Shown: in pieces, positions 33,105 through 41,759 of the stretch
Position numbering within the stretch: position 1 is the stretch's first letter
How the letters are laid out: each line of letters begins with the position of its first letter
From: Acidocella aquatica
GTDB taxonomy: Bacteria; Pseudomonadota; Alphaproteobacteria; Acetobacterales; Acetobacteraceae
Reading direction: 5' to 3'
Assembly: GCF_030160635.1 (NCBI RefSeq)
Contig: NZ_BSOS01000090.1
Location: 140,396-204,395, forward strand
Length of the DNA stretch: 64,000 nt
Program-made: the position numbers and the translations under genes
The notes under the pieces: model-generated
The model's input: only the letters and a program-made list of their open reading frames with translations
What the model was told of the DNA's origin: nothing
Database searches by the model: none

Positions 33105-34421
33105 ATGGCACTTTCGGTGAAAGACTCCGATAGCATCCCGGTTGATCCGCCGGTACGCGGCGATCCGATCACGGGTGAGCGCTATTATGCAGCGCGCTGG
33201 GCTGAAGCGGAATGGAACAAGCTCTGGACCCGCGTGTGGCATGTTGGCGGCATGGCCGCCGACCTGCTCGATACCGGTGATTTTCTGACCCACAACATCG
33301 GGCGGGAATCGGTTGTCATGCTGCGCCAGGCGGATGGCTCGGTGCGGGCGTTTTATAATGCCTGTCTGCATCGCGGCTACCGGCTGGCCTGGACCGAGGT
33401 TGGCGGCGCGCCGCAGCTTGTATGCGGCTATCACGGCTGGCGCTACAATCCTGACGGCATGCTGGCCCATGTGCAGGACCCGGATGATTTCCCCGGCGGC
33501 TCGCCCTGCGGCAAGCACCGGCTCACGGAAATCGCCTGTGACGTCTGGGGCGGGCTCGTCTGGTTCAACATGGACCGGGGCGGCCCGAGCCTGCGCGAAT
33601 GGCTCGGCGAAAATGTGGCGCGCCATATGGAACAATGGCAAATGGACAAAATGACGCGGGTCTACGCGGTGTCCTCGAACGTGCCGTGCAACTGGAAGAT
33701 CGTCCGCGACAACTTCAACGAAAGCTACCACCTGCCGACGCTGCATCCGCAGATCTCGACCGTGATCAACGATGACCATACAGACTGCGTTTTCCGCATC
33801 TACGCGGATGTCGGCCATAACATGATGCGCATGAAGGGGCTGCAACCCTCGGCGCGTTACGAGACCTGCAACCAGCTCGATGTTCCTCTGGCGCAGGCGC
33901 TGGAATACTGGGGGCTGGACCCCGCGCCCTTCGCCGGCAACGCCATGGCGACCCGCGAGGCGATCATCGCCCGCAAGCGCGCGGTGGGCGCGCAAATGGG
34001 CTATGCGCATTATGCGGCGATGGGCGATGAGGAGATCGTGGATTATTTCCACTTCACCCTCTGGCCCAACACCACCTTCACCATGTGGCCGGATGGCGTG
34101 CAGATTCTGCGCTCGGAACCACACCCAAGCGACCCGGAACGCTGCATCTTCGACCATTGGTTCATGGCCCACCAGATCGGCGGCAGCGATGTGGTCATCG
34201 GCCCCAACGGCCCCACCTCGTTACAGGCGGTGGACCGCGAACATATCGTCTTTGGCGAGAAGACTCTGGGTGAGGTCGCGGATCAGGATCTCTCGGTCGC
34301 CATCGGTCAGCAGCTCGGGCTGCATTCGCGCGGCTTCCGGGGCGGCATCCTCGCCAATCAGGAAAAGCGTATCCAGATTTTCCATGAGCGGCTCAATGAT
34401 GTGTGCGGCATTCACGACTGA
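33105..34421 (+). CDS. Rieske non-heme iron oxygenase, alpha subunit (oxygenase 4)
   Basis: A 438-residue oxygenase. Rieske ligands are C87/H89 (CLHRGYRL) and C107/H110 (CGYHGWRYN); the iron site is H209/H214 in NESYHLPTLH, with Glu206 in the bridge position. ATG at 33105 is favoured; upstream in-frame sequence is promoter. A SnoaL-like small protein follows in 48 bp and a KstD-like flavoprotein after that. The small protein may act like an oxygenase beta subunit, since NTF2 folds are shared. Confidence 0.9.
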   Translation: MALSVKDSDSIPVDPPVRGDPITGERYYAARWAEAEWNKLWTRVWHVGGMAADLLDTGDFLTHNIGRESVVMLRQADGSVRAFYNACLHRGYRLAWTEVGGAPQLVCGYHGWRYNPDGMLAHVQDPDDFPGGSPCGKHRLTEIACDVWGGLVWFNMDRGGPSLREWLGENVARHMEQWQMDKMTRVYAVSSNVPCNWKIVRDNFNESYHLPTLHPQISTVINDDHTDCVFRIYADVGHNMMRMKGLQPSARYETCNQLDVPLAQALEYWGLDPAPFAGNAMATREAIIARKRAVGAQMGYAHYAAMGDEEIVDYFHFTLWPNTTFTMWPDGVQILRSEPHPSDPERCIFDHWFMAHQIGGSDVVIGPNGPTSLQAVDREHIVFGEKTLGEVADQDLSVAIGQQLGLHSRGFRGGILANQEKRIQIFHERLNDVCGIHD

Positions 34422-34469
34422 ACAAAAAACGTTATCCGCGCAGAATATTTCAAGAATGGAGCAAACGTG

Positions 34470-34901
34470 ATGTTTACGGGACCAATTGAGGATCGGCTGG
34501 CCATTCGTGAGCTGGTCGAGGCCTACGGCGACGCCGTGACGCGCGCCGACAAGCAGGCATGGGAGCAGAACTGGACGGAAGATGCGGTGTGGACGCTCAA
34601 CCTCCCCGGGCTGGAGAAGGTGGAAGGGCGCAAGGCCATCGTCGAACTCTGGGTCCAGGCCATGGCAGGTTATGAATTTGTCCTCATGAGCTCCTCCCCT
34701 GGCGCGATCCAGGTGGAGGGAAACCACGCGACCGGCCGGTTTTATACGAGCGAGGTGGCCCGGACCAAGGACGGCACAACCCAGCGGGTTTCCGGCCGGT
34801 ATGAGGATGAATACGTGAAGCAGGAGGGGCGCTGGTACATCCACCGGCGCACCTTCAAGGTTCTGTATACTCAGGACGTGACGGAAAAAGCGGGAGCTTG
34901 A
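34470..34901 (+). CDS. SnoaL/NTF2-like protein (possible oxygenase small subunit)
   Basis: A 143-residue protein of the SnoaL-like NTF2 fold: IEDRLAIRELVEAYGDAV, WEQNWTEDAVW, GRKAIVELW, and YEDEYVKQEGRWYIHRR. ATG at 34470 is preferred over GTG 34467, with GGAG upstream. Members act as isomerases, dehydratases, or as beta subunits of ring-hydroxylating dioxygenases. Being next to oxygenase 4 makes a subunit role plausible but not shown. Confidence 0.8.
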   Translation: MFTGPIEDRLAIRELVEAYGDAVTRADKQAWEQNWTEDAVWTLNLPGLEKVEGRKAIVELWVQAMAGYEFVLMSSSPGAIQVEGNHATGRFYTSEVARTKDGTTQRVSGRYEDEYVKQEGRWYIHRRTFKVLYTQDVTEKAGA

Positions 34902-35066
34902 ATATTAACACGCCGCTGAGAAGCGCCCGATCGGGCGGCTCCACCTATGAGATGTGCGAGTAGCTGCCTATCGCGGCTGAAAACTATAGTGACCCTAACC
35001 AAATGGACACGCGGCGATGGTGACCGCGCGTGCTCCAGCAAGAACGGATTACCAGGGAGATGGACG

Positions 35067-36719
35067 ATGACTGAGGAGTTCAAATGGGACCTGGAGGCTG
35101 ACGTCGTCGTTCTGGGCTCCGGCGGGGCAGCCCTGACAGCGGCGATCTCCGCGCATGATTTCGGCGCCAAGGATGTCGTCATTCTTGAAAAATCCGGGAT
35201 GGTCGGCGGGACAACCGCGATGTCCGGCGGCATGCTCTGGATCCCCAACAACCATTATCAGCGCGAAGCCGGAATTGAGGAGTCCGACGACGACATCGTC
35301 GCCTACCTCGAAGCCCTTGCGCCGGACGGGCTGGACCCCGAAACCCTGGGCGCGTTCATGGAGAGCGGCCCGGAGATGATCCGCTATTTCACGGACAAAA
35401 CCCCCGTTCGCTTTCATGCCTACGCCGACTTTCCCGACTATCAACCCTACCTGCCGGGCGCCAAGGCCGATGGCGGGCGTTCGCTGGACAACGAAGCCTT
35501 CTCCTTCGAGCTGCTCGGAAAATGGGCCTCCCGGGTGAACCCCTCCAAAATGGCCTACCCGCTGCGCGGCAGCCTGATGGAGGCGATCAACGGCACGCTG
35601 GATGAAGCCTCCCTCGCCGAGCGCGAAAAACACGATTACCGAGGTTTGGGACAGGCGCTGATCGGCTCCCTGCTCAAGGCCGTGCTGGATCGCAACATCC
35701 CGGTTGAATTCGAAAAACGCGCGCGCAAGCTGGTGAAGGACGGTGAGCGGGTCATCGGCGTCATCGCCGAAGATGCCAACGGCCGCGATCTGCGCGTGCG
35801 TGCCCGCCGCGGCGTCGTCATCGCCACCGGCGGCTTCGAGTGGAACGAAGCCCTGGTCAAGGCCTTCCTGCGCGGCCCGTTGACCGGACCGGTGAGCGTG
35901 CCGGAGAACGAGGGCGACGGCCTGCTGATGGCGATCGAGGCCGGCGCTCAACTAGGCAATATGCAAAATGCCTTCTGGCAGCAGAGCGTGCTCGAATTCA
36001 AACCCCAGCACCGCAATGCCAAACCCAACTACATGCTGGGCTCGGACGAACGGGCCCGCCCCGGTGCCATTCTGGTCAACCGCGCGGGCAAGCGGTTCGT
36101 GAACGAGGCGGCCAACTACAACGCCATGGGCAAGGCGCTGCACGCCTTCGACGCTGGGCGTCATACCTACGCCAACCTGCCCTACTGGCTGATCATCGAT
36201 CAGCGCTACAAGAACAAATATCCAGCCTTCACTTCCCCGCCGGGGTCTCCCATCCCCTCCTACATGATGCAGGCCGATACGCTGGAGGAGCTGGCCGCGA
36301 AGGCGGGGATCGACGGCGAAGGCCTGAAGGCCACCGTGGCGCGGTTCAACGGCCTGGTCCGCAAGGGCCATGACGACGACTTCAACCGTGGCGACAACAC
36401 TTATGACAATTTCTATATGTGGGGCGATCCCGCCTTCGAACCCCCGTATCGTACCCTGGGCGTGATCGACCAGGCCCCCTATTACGCCGTCAAGATGGAG
36501 TCCGGCGCTTTGGGCACTTGCGGGGGGCCAAAGACCAACGGCGACGCACAGGTGTTGGATTGGAGCGGCAACCCGATTCCCGGTCTCTACGCGGCGGGTA
36601 ACGCCATGGCCGCGGTGCTGGGCGAAGCCTATGGCGGCGCCGGCGGGACACTGGGCCCAGGCATGACCTTCGGCTACATCGCCGGCCGACACCTCGGAAC
36701 CCAAACGCCCAACGACTGA
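35067..36719 (+). CDS. KstD-like FAD-dependent dehydrogenase (3-oxosteroid 1-dehydrogenase family)
   Basis: A 550-residue flavoprotein of the FAD-binding_2/KstD type. Seen: dinucleotide loop VLGSGGAALTAA (about 15-26), VILEKSGMVGGTTAMSGG, VVIATGGFEWN near 260, and C-terminal EAYGGAGGTLGPG, in which Tyr (about 522) corresponds to the essential KstD tyrosine. Such enzymes insert a double bond next to a ring ketone. ATG at 35067 with GGGAGATGG upstream is chosen because the FAD motif follows normally. It supports a steroid- or terpenoid-like ring substrate for the cluster. Fumarate-reductase-like alternatives are less likely. Confidence 0.85.
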   Translation: MTEEFKWDLEADVVVLGSGGAALTAAISAHDFGAKDVVILEKSGMVGGTTAMSGGMLWIPNNHYQREAGIEESDDDIVAYLEALAPDGLDPETLGAFMESGPEMIRYFTDKTPVRFHAYADFPDYQPYLPGAKADGGRSLDNEAFSFELLGKWASRVNPSKMAYPLRGSLMEAINGTLDEASLAEREKHDYRGLGQALIGSLLKAVLDRNIPVEFEKRARKLVKDGERVIGVIAEDANGRDLRVRARRGVVIATGGFEWNEALVKAFLRGPLTGPVSVPENEGDGLLMAIEAGAQLGNMQNAFWQQSVLEFKPQHRNAKPNYMLGSDERARPGAILVNRAGKRFVNEAANYNAMGKALHAFDAGRHTYANLPYWLIIDQRYKNKYPAFTSPPGSPIPSYMMQADTLEELAAKAGIDGEGLKATVARFNGLVRKGHDDDFNRGDNTYDNFYMWGDPAFEPPYRTLGVIDQAPYYAVKMESGALGTCGGPKTNGDAQVLDWSGNPIPGLYAAGNAMAAVLGEAYGGAGGTLGPGMTFGYIAGRHLGTQTPND

Positions 36720-36739
36720 CTTCGGCTCTGTTCGTCGTG

Positions 36740-36758
36740 CTGCCCTATACCAGGGCAG
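36740..36758 (+). terminator. Hairpin after the KstD-like gene
   Basis: CTGCCCT and AGGGCAG, perfect 7-bp arms around ATACC, lie 20 bases after the stop. No T-run is present; possible transcript end. Confidence 0.4.
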
Positions 36759-36858
36759 TGCTCACATGTGCGATCACACCGTCCCACACGCTTTGCTGGC
36801 TGCCGCGAAACAGGCGAGCTGTGGGGGGTCGTGCCGACGCCGGGGCTGACCCGCTGGC

Positions 36859-37116
36859 TCATGCTGATGATCCCGCCCTGGAGAACAGCGATGGCGGCAG
36901 CAGGAAATATGCCAGCGAGGGCACGAGGATCATCGCGCCGAGCATGTTCCATATGAACATGAACGACAGCAGGAGTCCCATGTCCGCCTGGAACTTGATC
37001 GGCGCAAACACCCAGGTGACGACGCCGGCGGCAAGCGTGAAGCCTGTGAGCAGCACATGCTCGAAGCTTGCAAACAGGCTTGGTTGTTCCTCGTCAACGA
37101 TCCAGCCCGCATCGCT
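36859..37116 (-). pseudogene. C-terminal remnant of an RND-superfamily exporter
   Basis: On the minus strand an open stretch of about 85 codons after an in-frame TGA (37117-37119) reads as the end of a COG1033-type RND exporter: GFTLAAGVVTWVFAPIKF, QADMGLLLSFMFIWNMLGAM and VPSLAYFLLPP. The rest (about 700 residues) is missing. Such exporters often accompany DUF1302/DUF1329 genes in hydrophobic-substrate clusters. The remaining 469-bp gap between the KstD-like and P450 genes holds nothing else coding. Confidence 0.75.
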
Positions 37117-37188
37117 TCAATCGGAACAAGAACCTGGGCGTGTGTCAAAGGCTAAGTCAGATGGTATGAGGCCGGCGCGGGCCGCGAT

Positions 37189-38397
37189 TTAAGACGCCGG
37201 CGGCCAGACCAGGGGTAGGCTGTGCAGCGCCCAGACACTTTCCGTTGCGGTGGTGATCTGCGTTGGATCGCTGATCCGCCAGGAAGGGACATGTTTGATC
37301 CATTCTTCCAGCGCGATGCGGATCTCCGTCCGCGCCAGGTGCATTCCTGCGCAGGTGTGGGGGCCTGTTGAGAATGCAAGGGAGCGCTTCGACGCACGGG
37401 AAAAGTCAATTGTGTGAGGAGCGGCATGCATTTTCCCATCGCGCGAGGCCAGGCCCAGCGGCAGCTGTATCAGGTCGCCTTTATTGAGCTGCACACCATG
37501 AAACACCATATCGCATGTGGCGTACCTGAAAGTATTGACGACGCTGAAGGCGCGAAGAAATTCATCAGTTGCGGCAGGAATGATTCCAAGGTCATTGCGC
37601 AGAGCGTCCTGGAGATCCGGCCGGAGCGCGAGTTCGCGAAAGATGAAGCCCAGAGATGAGGCAACCGTATCCAGACCGCCGGCGAAAAGCATGAAGCACA
37701 GGCCCATGAGCCGGTCGTCGGGGATTGGTGCGCCGTCCAGCCTGTAGGCCAAGAGATATGAGATAATATCCTCACCCGGCGCGCGACGGCGCTGAGCGAT
37801 CAGATCCAGCAGGTAGGATTTGATGCCAATTGCTGCCGCGCCGCGTATTTCCATGGTCTCGCCGCGCAGTAGTTCCTCCTCCCAGTTCAGAAAGATGGGC
37901 ATTTGCTCTACCGCCAGGCCCATCATGAGCAGAAAGACGGTAATCGGGTAGGGCTGGCCGAACGCCGTCACAAACTCCACCGCGCCATGGCGGCGGAACC
38001 CTTCAATCAGCCGCGCCGCGAGTGCGCGGATTTCGCCGCTCAATTCCCGGGCCTTGGCGGGTGTGAACCAGGGGGCGATTACCTTGCGATATAATGTGTG
38101 CTCCGGCGGGTCTAGCTCCAGCGGCACCAGAGGCCAGCTATCGCCGGCCAGCTTTGAGAAACCGATGGCCAGGTGACTCGAAAAACGTGCTGGATCGAGC
38201 AGGATTTCTTCCTGCAAGGCATGGCGCGTGACAACCCAGTTGCCGCCCAGGCCAGCGTCTCGCACATGGACCTCACCCGTTTTAAAGAAGATGTCCGGCC
38301 CATCATGCAGCCTGGCGGCGGCGCGGAACGGGCAGATTGAGGCTCGCGGATCGTCAGATAGCGTCCACTCCCGAGCTAGCGTTATGCGATCGTCCAT
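37189..38397 (-). CDS. Cytochrome P450, CYP101 (P450cam)-like
   Basis: A 402-residue soluble P450 aligning over its length with P450cam. Seen: I-helix FAGGLDTVASS with the acid-alcohol pair D243/T244, E279-x2-R282 (EFLR), FHGVQLNKGD, the heme loop FSTGPHTCAGMHLAR with C349, and a C-terminal ALHSLPLVW. The position of P450cam Tyr96, which bonds the camphor ketone, is Trp88 (GDSWPLVPLELDPPE), so the substrate should differ. No ferredoxin or reductase is adjacent. It follows an AraC regulator in the same direction, 91 bp downstream. Confidence 0.92.
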   Translation of the reverse strand: MDDRITLAREWTLSDDPRASICPFRAAARLHDGPDIFFKTGEVHVRDAGLGGNWVVTRHALQEEILLDPARFSSHLAIGFSKLAGDSWPLVPLELDPPEHTLYRKVIAPWFTPAKARELSGEIRALAARLIEGFRRHGAVEFVTAFGQPYPITVFLLMMGLAVEQMPIFLNWEEELLRGETMEIRGAAAIGIKSYLLDLIAQRRRAPGEDIISYLLAYRLDGAPIPDDRLMGLCFMLFAGGLDTVASSLGFIFRELALRPDLQDALRNDLGIIPAATDEFLRAFSVVNTFRYATCDMVFHGVQLNKGDLIQLPLGLASRDGKMHAAPHTIDFSRASKRSLAFSTGPHTCAGMHLARTEIRIALEEWIKHVPSWRISDPTQITTATESVWALHSLPLVWPPAS

Positions 38398-38488
38398 TTA
38401 TCCCTCTGAGATGTTGTTCAGAGTTATGGAATACCACGCCGCTCGGCGCGCTACTTGCCTGGGGGTGCTGAAAACTTGTCTGTGGCGT

Positions 38489-39457
38489 TCAGTCCGGCCG
38501 GCCCGCGTCACGATACGCACGAGGGCTTTGCCCGAAGCGCTGACGGAAGCGCCGGCTGAAATGTGACATATCCTCAAACCCCACGGCCAATGCCAGCGCC
38601 GTGATGCTCTGATGACCGGACAATGGCGAGCGCAGCAGGCGGGCCGCCTGGGACAGGCGTATGTCCATGGCAAGATTGCTGAAACTGGTGCCCATCTCGC
38701 GCAGGGCCGCGTGCACGGCGCGCGGCGATCTACCAAGGCGCTTGGCGGCGCAGGCCGCCGAGCAGATATCCGGCTGGCCCATATGGGAGAGAATGTCTTC
38801 CCTGATGCGCCAGTGCAGCGATTGGCTGGCAGCGGCGGCGCTTGCGGTGTATTTGAATTTCTCCTCAAAGATTCCGCGCAGGAAGCTGCCGATCGGCATC
38901 AGTATGTTCATGGCGTCGCCCGCCATCAGCGTATTGCGGCTTTTCCAGAAGGAACTCATCGTATCGGCAAGGACGCGCGGAAGGCCCTGGGCGGTTTCGA
39001 TTGGCGTGTAAAGCAACGGCGCGAGCGTGCCACCACCGATGGCGCGCAGGAGCGAGGCAGCGGATGTGCGCAGCGAAAGCGTCTCAAGATCACCTGTTGT
39101 CGAGAACCCGTGAACACCGTCGCACGGCATGATCATGGCCTGATTGGCATGAAGCGCGAAATGGCTTCGCTTTTGCAATTCGCAACCGCCGCTCAGGCAC
39201 AATGTTATCAGGTACTGATCACTCCGAAGCGGCAGGTCTGCCGCACGCGCCTCATATTGGCCACGCGACCACATATGGGTCAAGGAAACCTCCCCGAAAC
39301 GATGGTATTCTCCGCCGGCGCGAATGGCCGCGTGCCCCCGTTGATGAAGAAATGTCATCGGGACCAACGCCAGGCGCGTGAACTGCGTGGCCTCTCCCGG
39401 CCTGACCAATGTGGCGCTGTCCGCCGCCTCCGCATGAGCTGTTTCTGGTGATTTCAT
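38489..39457 (-). CDS. AraC-family regulator
   Basis: A 322-residue regulator with a cupin-like N-terminal region of the AraC_binding_2 type and a C-terminal two-HTH AraC domain (about 225-315): AACAAKRLGRSPRAVHAALR, then ALAVGFEDMSHFSRRFRQRF and SPRAYR. ATG at 39457 (MKSPETAH) gives the usual length. It lies directly upstream of the P450 in the same orientation and is probably its activator. Its 5' flank is next to the truncated IS3-type relic. Confidence 0.9.
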   Translation of the reverse strand: MKSPETAHAEAADSATLVRPGEATQFTRLALVPMTFLHQRGHAAIRAGGEYHRFGEVSLTHMWSRGQYEARAADLPLRSDQYLITLCLSGGCELQKRSHFALHANQAMIMPCDGVHGFSTTGDLETLSLRTSAASLLRAIGGGTLAPLLYTPIETAQGLPRVLADTMSSFWKSRNTLMAGDAMNILMPIGSFLRGIFEEKFKYTASAAAASQSLHWRIREDILSHMGQPDICSAACAAKRLGRSPRAVHAALREMGTSFSNLAMDIRLSQAARLLRSPLSGHQSITALALAVGFEDMSHFSRRFRQRFGQSPRAYRDAGRPD

Positions 39458-39530
39458 GTCGCCCACTTTGCATATCCATAGCATGGCTGCCGGGGGCATT
39501 GTCAAAGCAGGAGGACAGGCCGTGCCTGTG

Positions 39531-39728
39531 TCAGGCCGATATTCCCCGCAAAACGCTCTCCGCCAGATCCAGGTCATGCGCCACCTGGGCAACCGATACG
39601 CCCAGCTCCGTAACCAGCTTCAAAGCTTCAATTTTAAATTCACCACCAGACTTCCGTCTCGTCATGTCCTCTCTCCGGTTCCTGCGTTACGATCTTATCC
39701 TCGTGTCCACCAAACCGGCAGCAGCTCA
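39531..39728 (-). mobile_element. Truncated IS3-family element: left end plus OrfA fragment
   Basis: A 44-codon frame from ATG 39665 to TGA 39531 reads MTRRKSGGEFKIEALKLV..., then GVSVAQVAHDLDLAE, the N-terminal HTH of IS3-type OrfA, but stops where the leucine-zipper part should follow. Upstream, 39728 back to 39703 reads TGAGCTGCTGCCGGTTTGG then TGGACAC, like an IS3-family left inverted repeat. OrfB and the right end are absent. It marks the left edge of the lower-GC block. Confidence 0.75.
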
Positions 39729-39988
39729 AAAACCCCCGTCCGTTGAGAACTTGAACCCTCACCTGAATGAAGCATGCGCCACTCATCTGATGTGATATCC
39801 ATGGCGGAAAACATAACTTTCCGATATTACAGTAAATTGAAGGAACAGCCATATTCGGTCACTCACTTTTAAAGATTATACTACACGGCAAAATATACTT
39901 TAAAATTTATAATTGTTTCATCCGGGGCTGGAAGTTTTAAATAATTATTGCCATACTTATAAGCATTGATATTTTCGAGGAATCGCTC
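39729..39988 (+). promoter_or_regulatory. AT-rich intergenic region before quinone oxidoreductase
   Basis: No gene is visible. Sequence is very AT-rich from 39880, with TTTAAATAATTATT near 39935 and a GAGGAA ribosome site before ATG 39989. Probably the promoter of the oxidoreductase. Confidence 0.4.
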
Positions 39989-40963
39989 ATGGCACAAGGC
40001 GGATACGTGGTAACGCAACCTGGTGGCGCAGAGCGCCTGGAGTGGGTCGCATCCGCCGTCGGTCAGCCAGGACCTGGCCAGATACGTCTCCGACATGACG
40101 CAATCGGTGTTAACTACATTGACATTTACCATCGCATGGGCCTCTATCCATTACCTTTGCCAACCGGCATAGGCGTTGAAGGCGCAGGTTTCGTTGAAGC
40201 TGTGGGCAGCGATGTTACTCATCTCAGCATCGGCGACCGCGTCGTCTATGCCGGCGGGCAGCCCGGCGCCTATGCCAATGTAAGACTCATACAGGCTGAC
40301 CGCGCGGTACGCCTGCCGGAAGAAATCACGTCACAAACCGCCGCTGCACTATTTTTTAAAGGCCTCACCGCCCAGTATCTCATAAAATCAGCCTATCAGG
40401 TGAAGGCCGGGGAATGGGTACTGCTACACGCTGCCGCCGGCGGCGTCGGCATTGTTGCTCTGCAGTGGCTTAAACACATCGGCGCAAACGTCATCGGTAT
40501 TGTCAGCACGGAGGAAAAAGCCGAGCTGGCTCGTGCTTATGGCGCCAGCCATGTCATTATCGATAAAGAAGGTAACTTTTCCGGAAAAGTCCGAGAGATT
40601 GTACCGCAAGGCGTCGATGTCGTTTATGATTCCGTCGGTAAGGCAACCTTCACCGCCTCACTCGACAGTCTGCGCATCCGCGGCATGATGGTAAGCTTCG
40701 GGATGTCCTCGGGAAAAATTCCACCTATTGATCTTAGTATCCTCGGCGCCAAAGGGTCTCTTTATTTCACACGCTGCACAATTGCTCACTACATGGCCAG
40801 CCGCACGCAATTAGAAGCAGGCGCCGCCGATCTATTCAGTATGATTGCCGGCGGAATAATCAAGTCCGGGCCCGTAACCAACTACGCTCTAAAAGATGCC
40901 CCCCAGGCACACCGTGATCTTGAGTCCCGCCGCACATCCGGTTCATTGCTGCTTATTCCGTAG
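39989..40963 (+). CDS. Quinone oxidoreductase (zeta-crystallin/QOR family)
   Basis: A 324-residue MDR protein typical of NADPH:quinone reductase: IGVNYIDIYHRMGLYPLPLP near 40-60, GVEGAGFVEAVGSDV, LLHAAAGGVGIVALQW near 145-160, and GVDVVYDSVG. No zinc ligands. ATG at 39989 with GAGGAATC upstream. It lies at the left edge of the lower-GC block and converges with the crotonase at 40973, 9 bp apart. Likely one-electron quinone reduction or enone reduction. Confidence 0.9.
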   Translation: MAQGGYVVTQPGGAERLEWVASAVGQPGPGQIRLRHDAIGVNYIDIYHRMGLYPLPLPTGIGVEGAGFVEAVGSDVTHLSIGDRVVYAGGQPGAYANVRLIQADRAVRLPEEITSQTAAALFFKGLTAQYLIKSAYQVKAGEWVLLHAAAGGVGIVALQWLKHIGANVIGIVSTEEKAELARAYGASHVIIDKEGNFSGKVREIVPQGVDVVYDSVGKATFTASLDSLRIRGMMVSFGMSSGKIPPIDLSILGAKGSLYFTRCTIAHYMASRTQLEAGAADLFSMIAGGIIKSGPVTNYALKDAPQAHRDLESRRTSGSLLLIP

Positions 40964-40972
40964 CACCAACAA

Positions 40973-41746
40973 TCAAAAACCCGGCTTTCGTTTCTGCAGC
41001 AGCGCAGAAACCCCCTTGCGCAAATCATCACTCTTCAAAGCAATCTCGGCGCGCGAGAAAAATACATCATCGTCCCACTCCTGGCGCGCGAATTCATTCA
41101 ACGATAACTTCATGCCTTGAACAGCAAGCGGCGCGTTAGCCGCCAGAGTCTGCGCCAGATGTGCAACTGCCTCATCCAGCCTATCAGCTGTCACAAGTTG
41201 CGTTAGATATCCCATCTCCAACAACGCGCGTGCACCAATACGTTCCGCTGTAAGAAACATCCGCTTGGCATTGTCGAGCCCCAGGCGGCTTGCGTAGCGT
41301 TTTATCCCACCTTTATAATAATGCAGCCCAAGCCGCGCGGCAGGCATCGCCGCCTCCATTTCCATCACGCCGATCCTGAAATCGCAGGCGAGTGCCAGAT
41401 CTGTCGCCCCCCCGTAAACACCGCCGTTAAGCCGCGCAATGGTTGCCTGCGGCAAACATTCAAGCGCATCGGCCACGAGACCAAAACCTCCAGGCCCGCT
41501 TACCGGGTCGCCAACATCTCCCGCGGCAATCGCATTCAAGTCAAATCCCGCACTGAAAACATCCCCCGTGCCTGTCAGAACAACGACCCTAACTTCGCGG
41601 TCCATCGAGATGCCCGAAAATATTTTTGTTAATTCAACCAGATCGCCATGTTCCAACCGATTTATATGATGCGGCCGGTTCAGTGTAATGTACGCCACTC
41701 TATCCTTAATTCTCAATACCGGCGGACTGGCATCCATTTTCGTCAT
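40973..41746 (-). CDS. Crotonase-family protein lacking both canonical glutamates
   Basis: A 257-residue crotonase-fold protein: VFSAGFDLNAI and LNGGVYGGATDLALACD supply the CoA oxyanion-hole frame. The catalytic segment reads ARLGLHYYKGGIKRYASRLG rather than the Glu-bearing hydratase pattern, so it is unlikely to be an ordinary hydratase. ATG at 41746. It is 13 bp upstream of nothing in its own direction except the separately promoted RND operon at higher coordinates. Activity unknown. Confidence 0.8.
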   Translation of the reverse strand: MTKMDASPPVLRIKDRVAYITLNRPHHINRLEHGDLVELTKIFSGISMDREVRVVVLTGTGDVFSAGFDLNAIAAGDVGDPVSGPGGFGLVADALECLPQATIARLNGGVYGGATDLALACDFRIGVMEMEAAMPAARLGLHYYKGGIKRYASRLGLDNAKRMFLTAERIGARALLEMGYLTQLVTADRLDEAVAHLAQTLAANAPLAVQGMKLSLNEFARQEWDDDVFFSRAEIALKSDDLRKGVSALLQKRKPGF

Positions 41747-41759
41747 TCCATATCATTCA

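Noticed and set aside
34930..34970. CGCCCGATCGGGCG palindrome as a terminator
   Set aside because: It lacks a loop and U-tract and sits in the middle of a probable operon; chance palindrome or weak hairpin.
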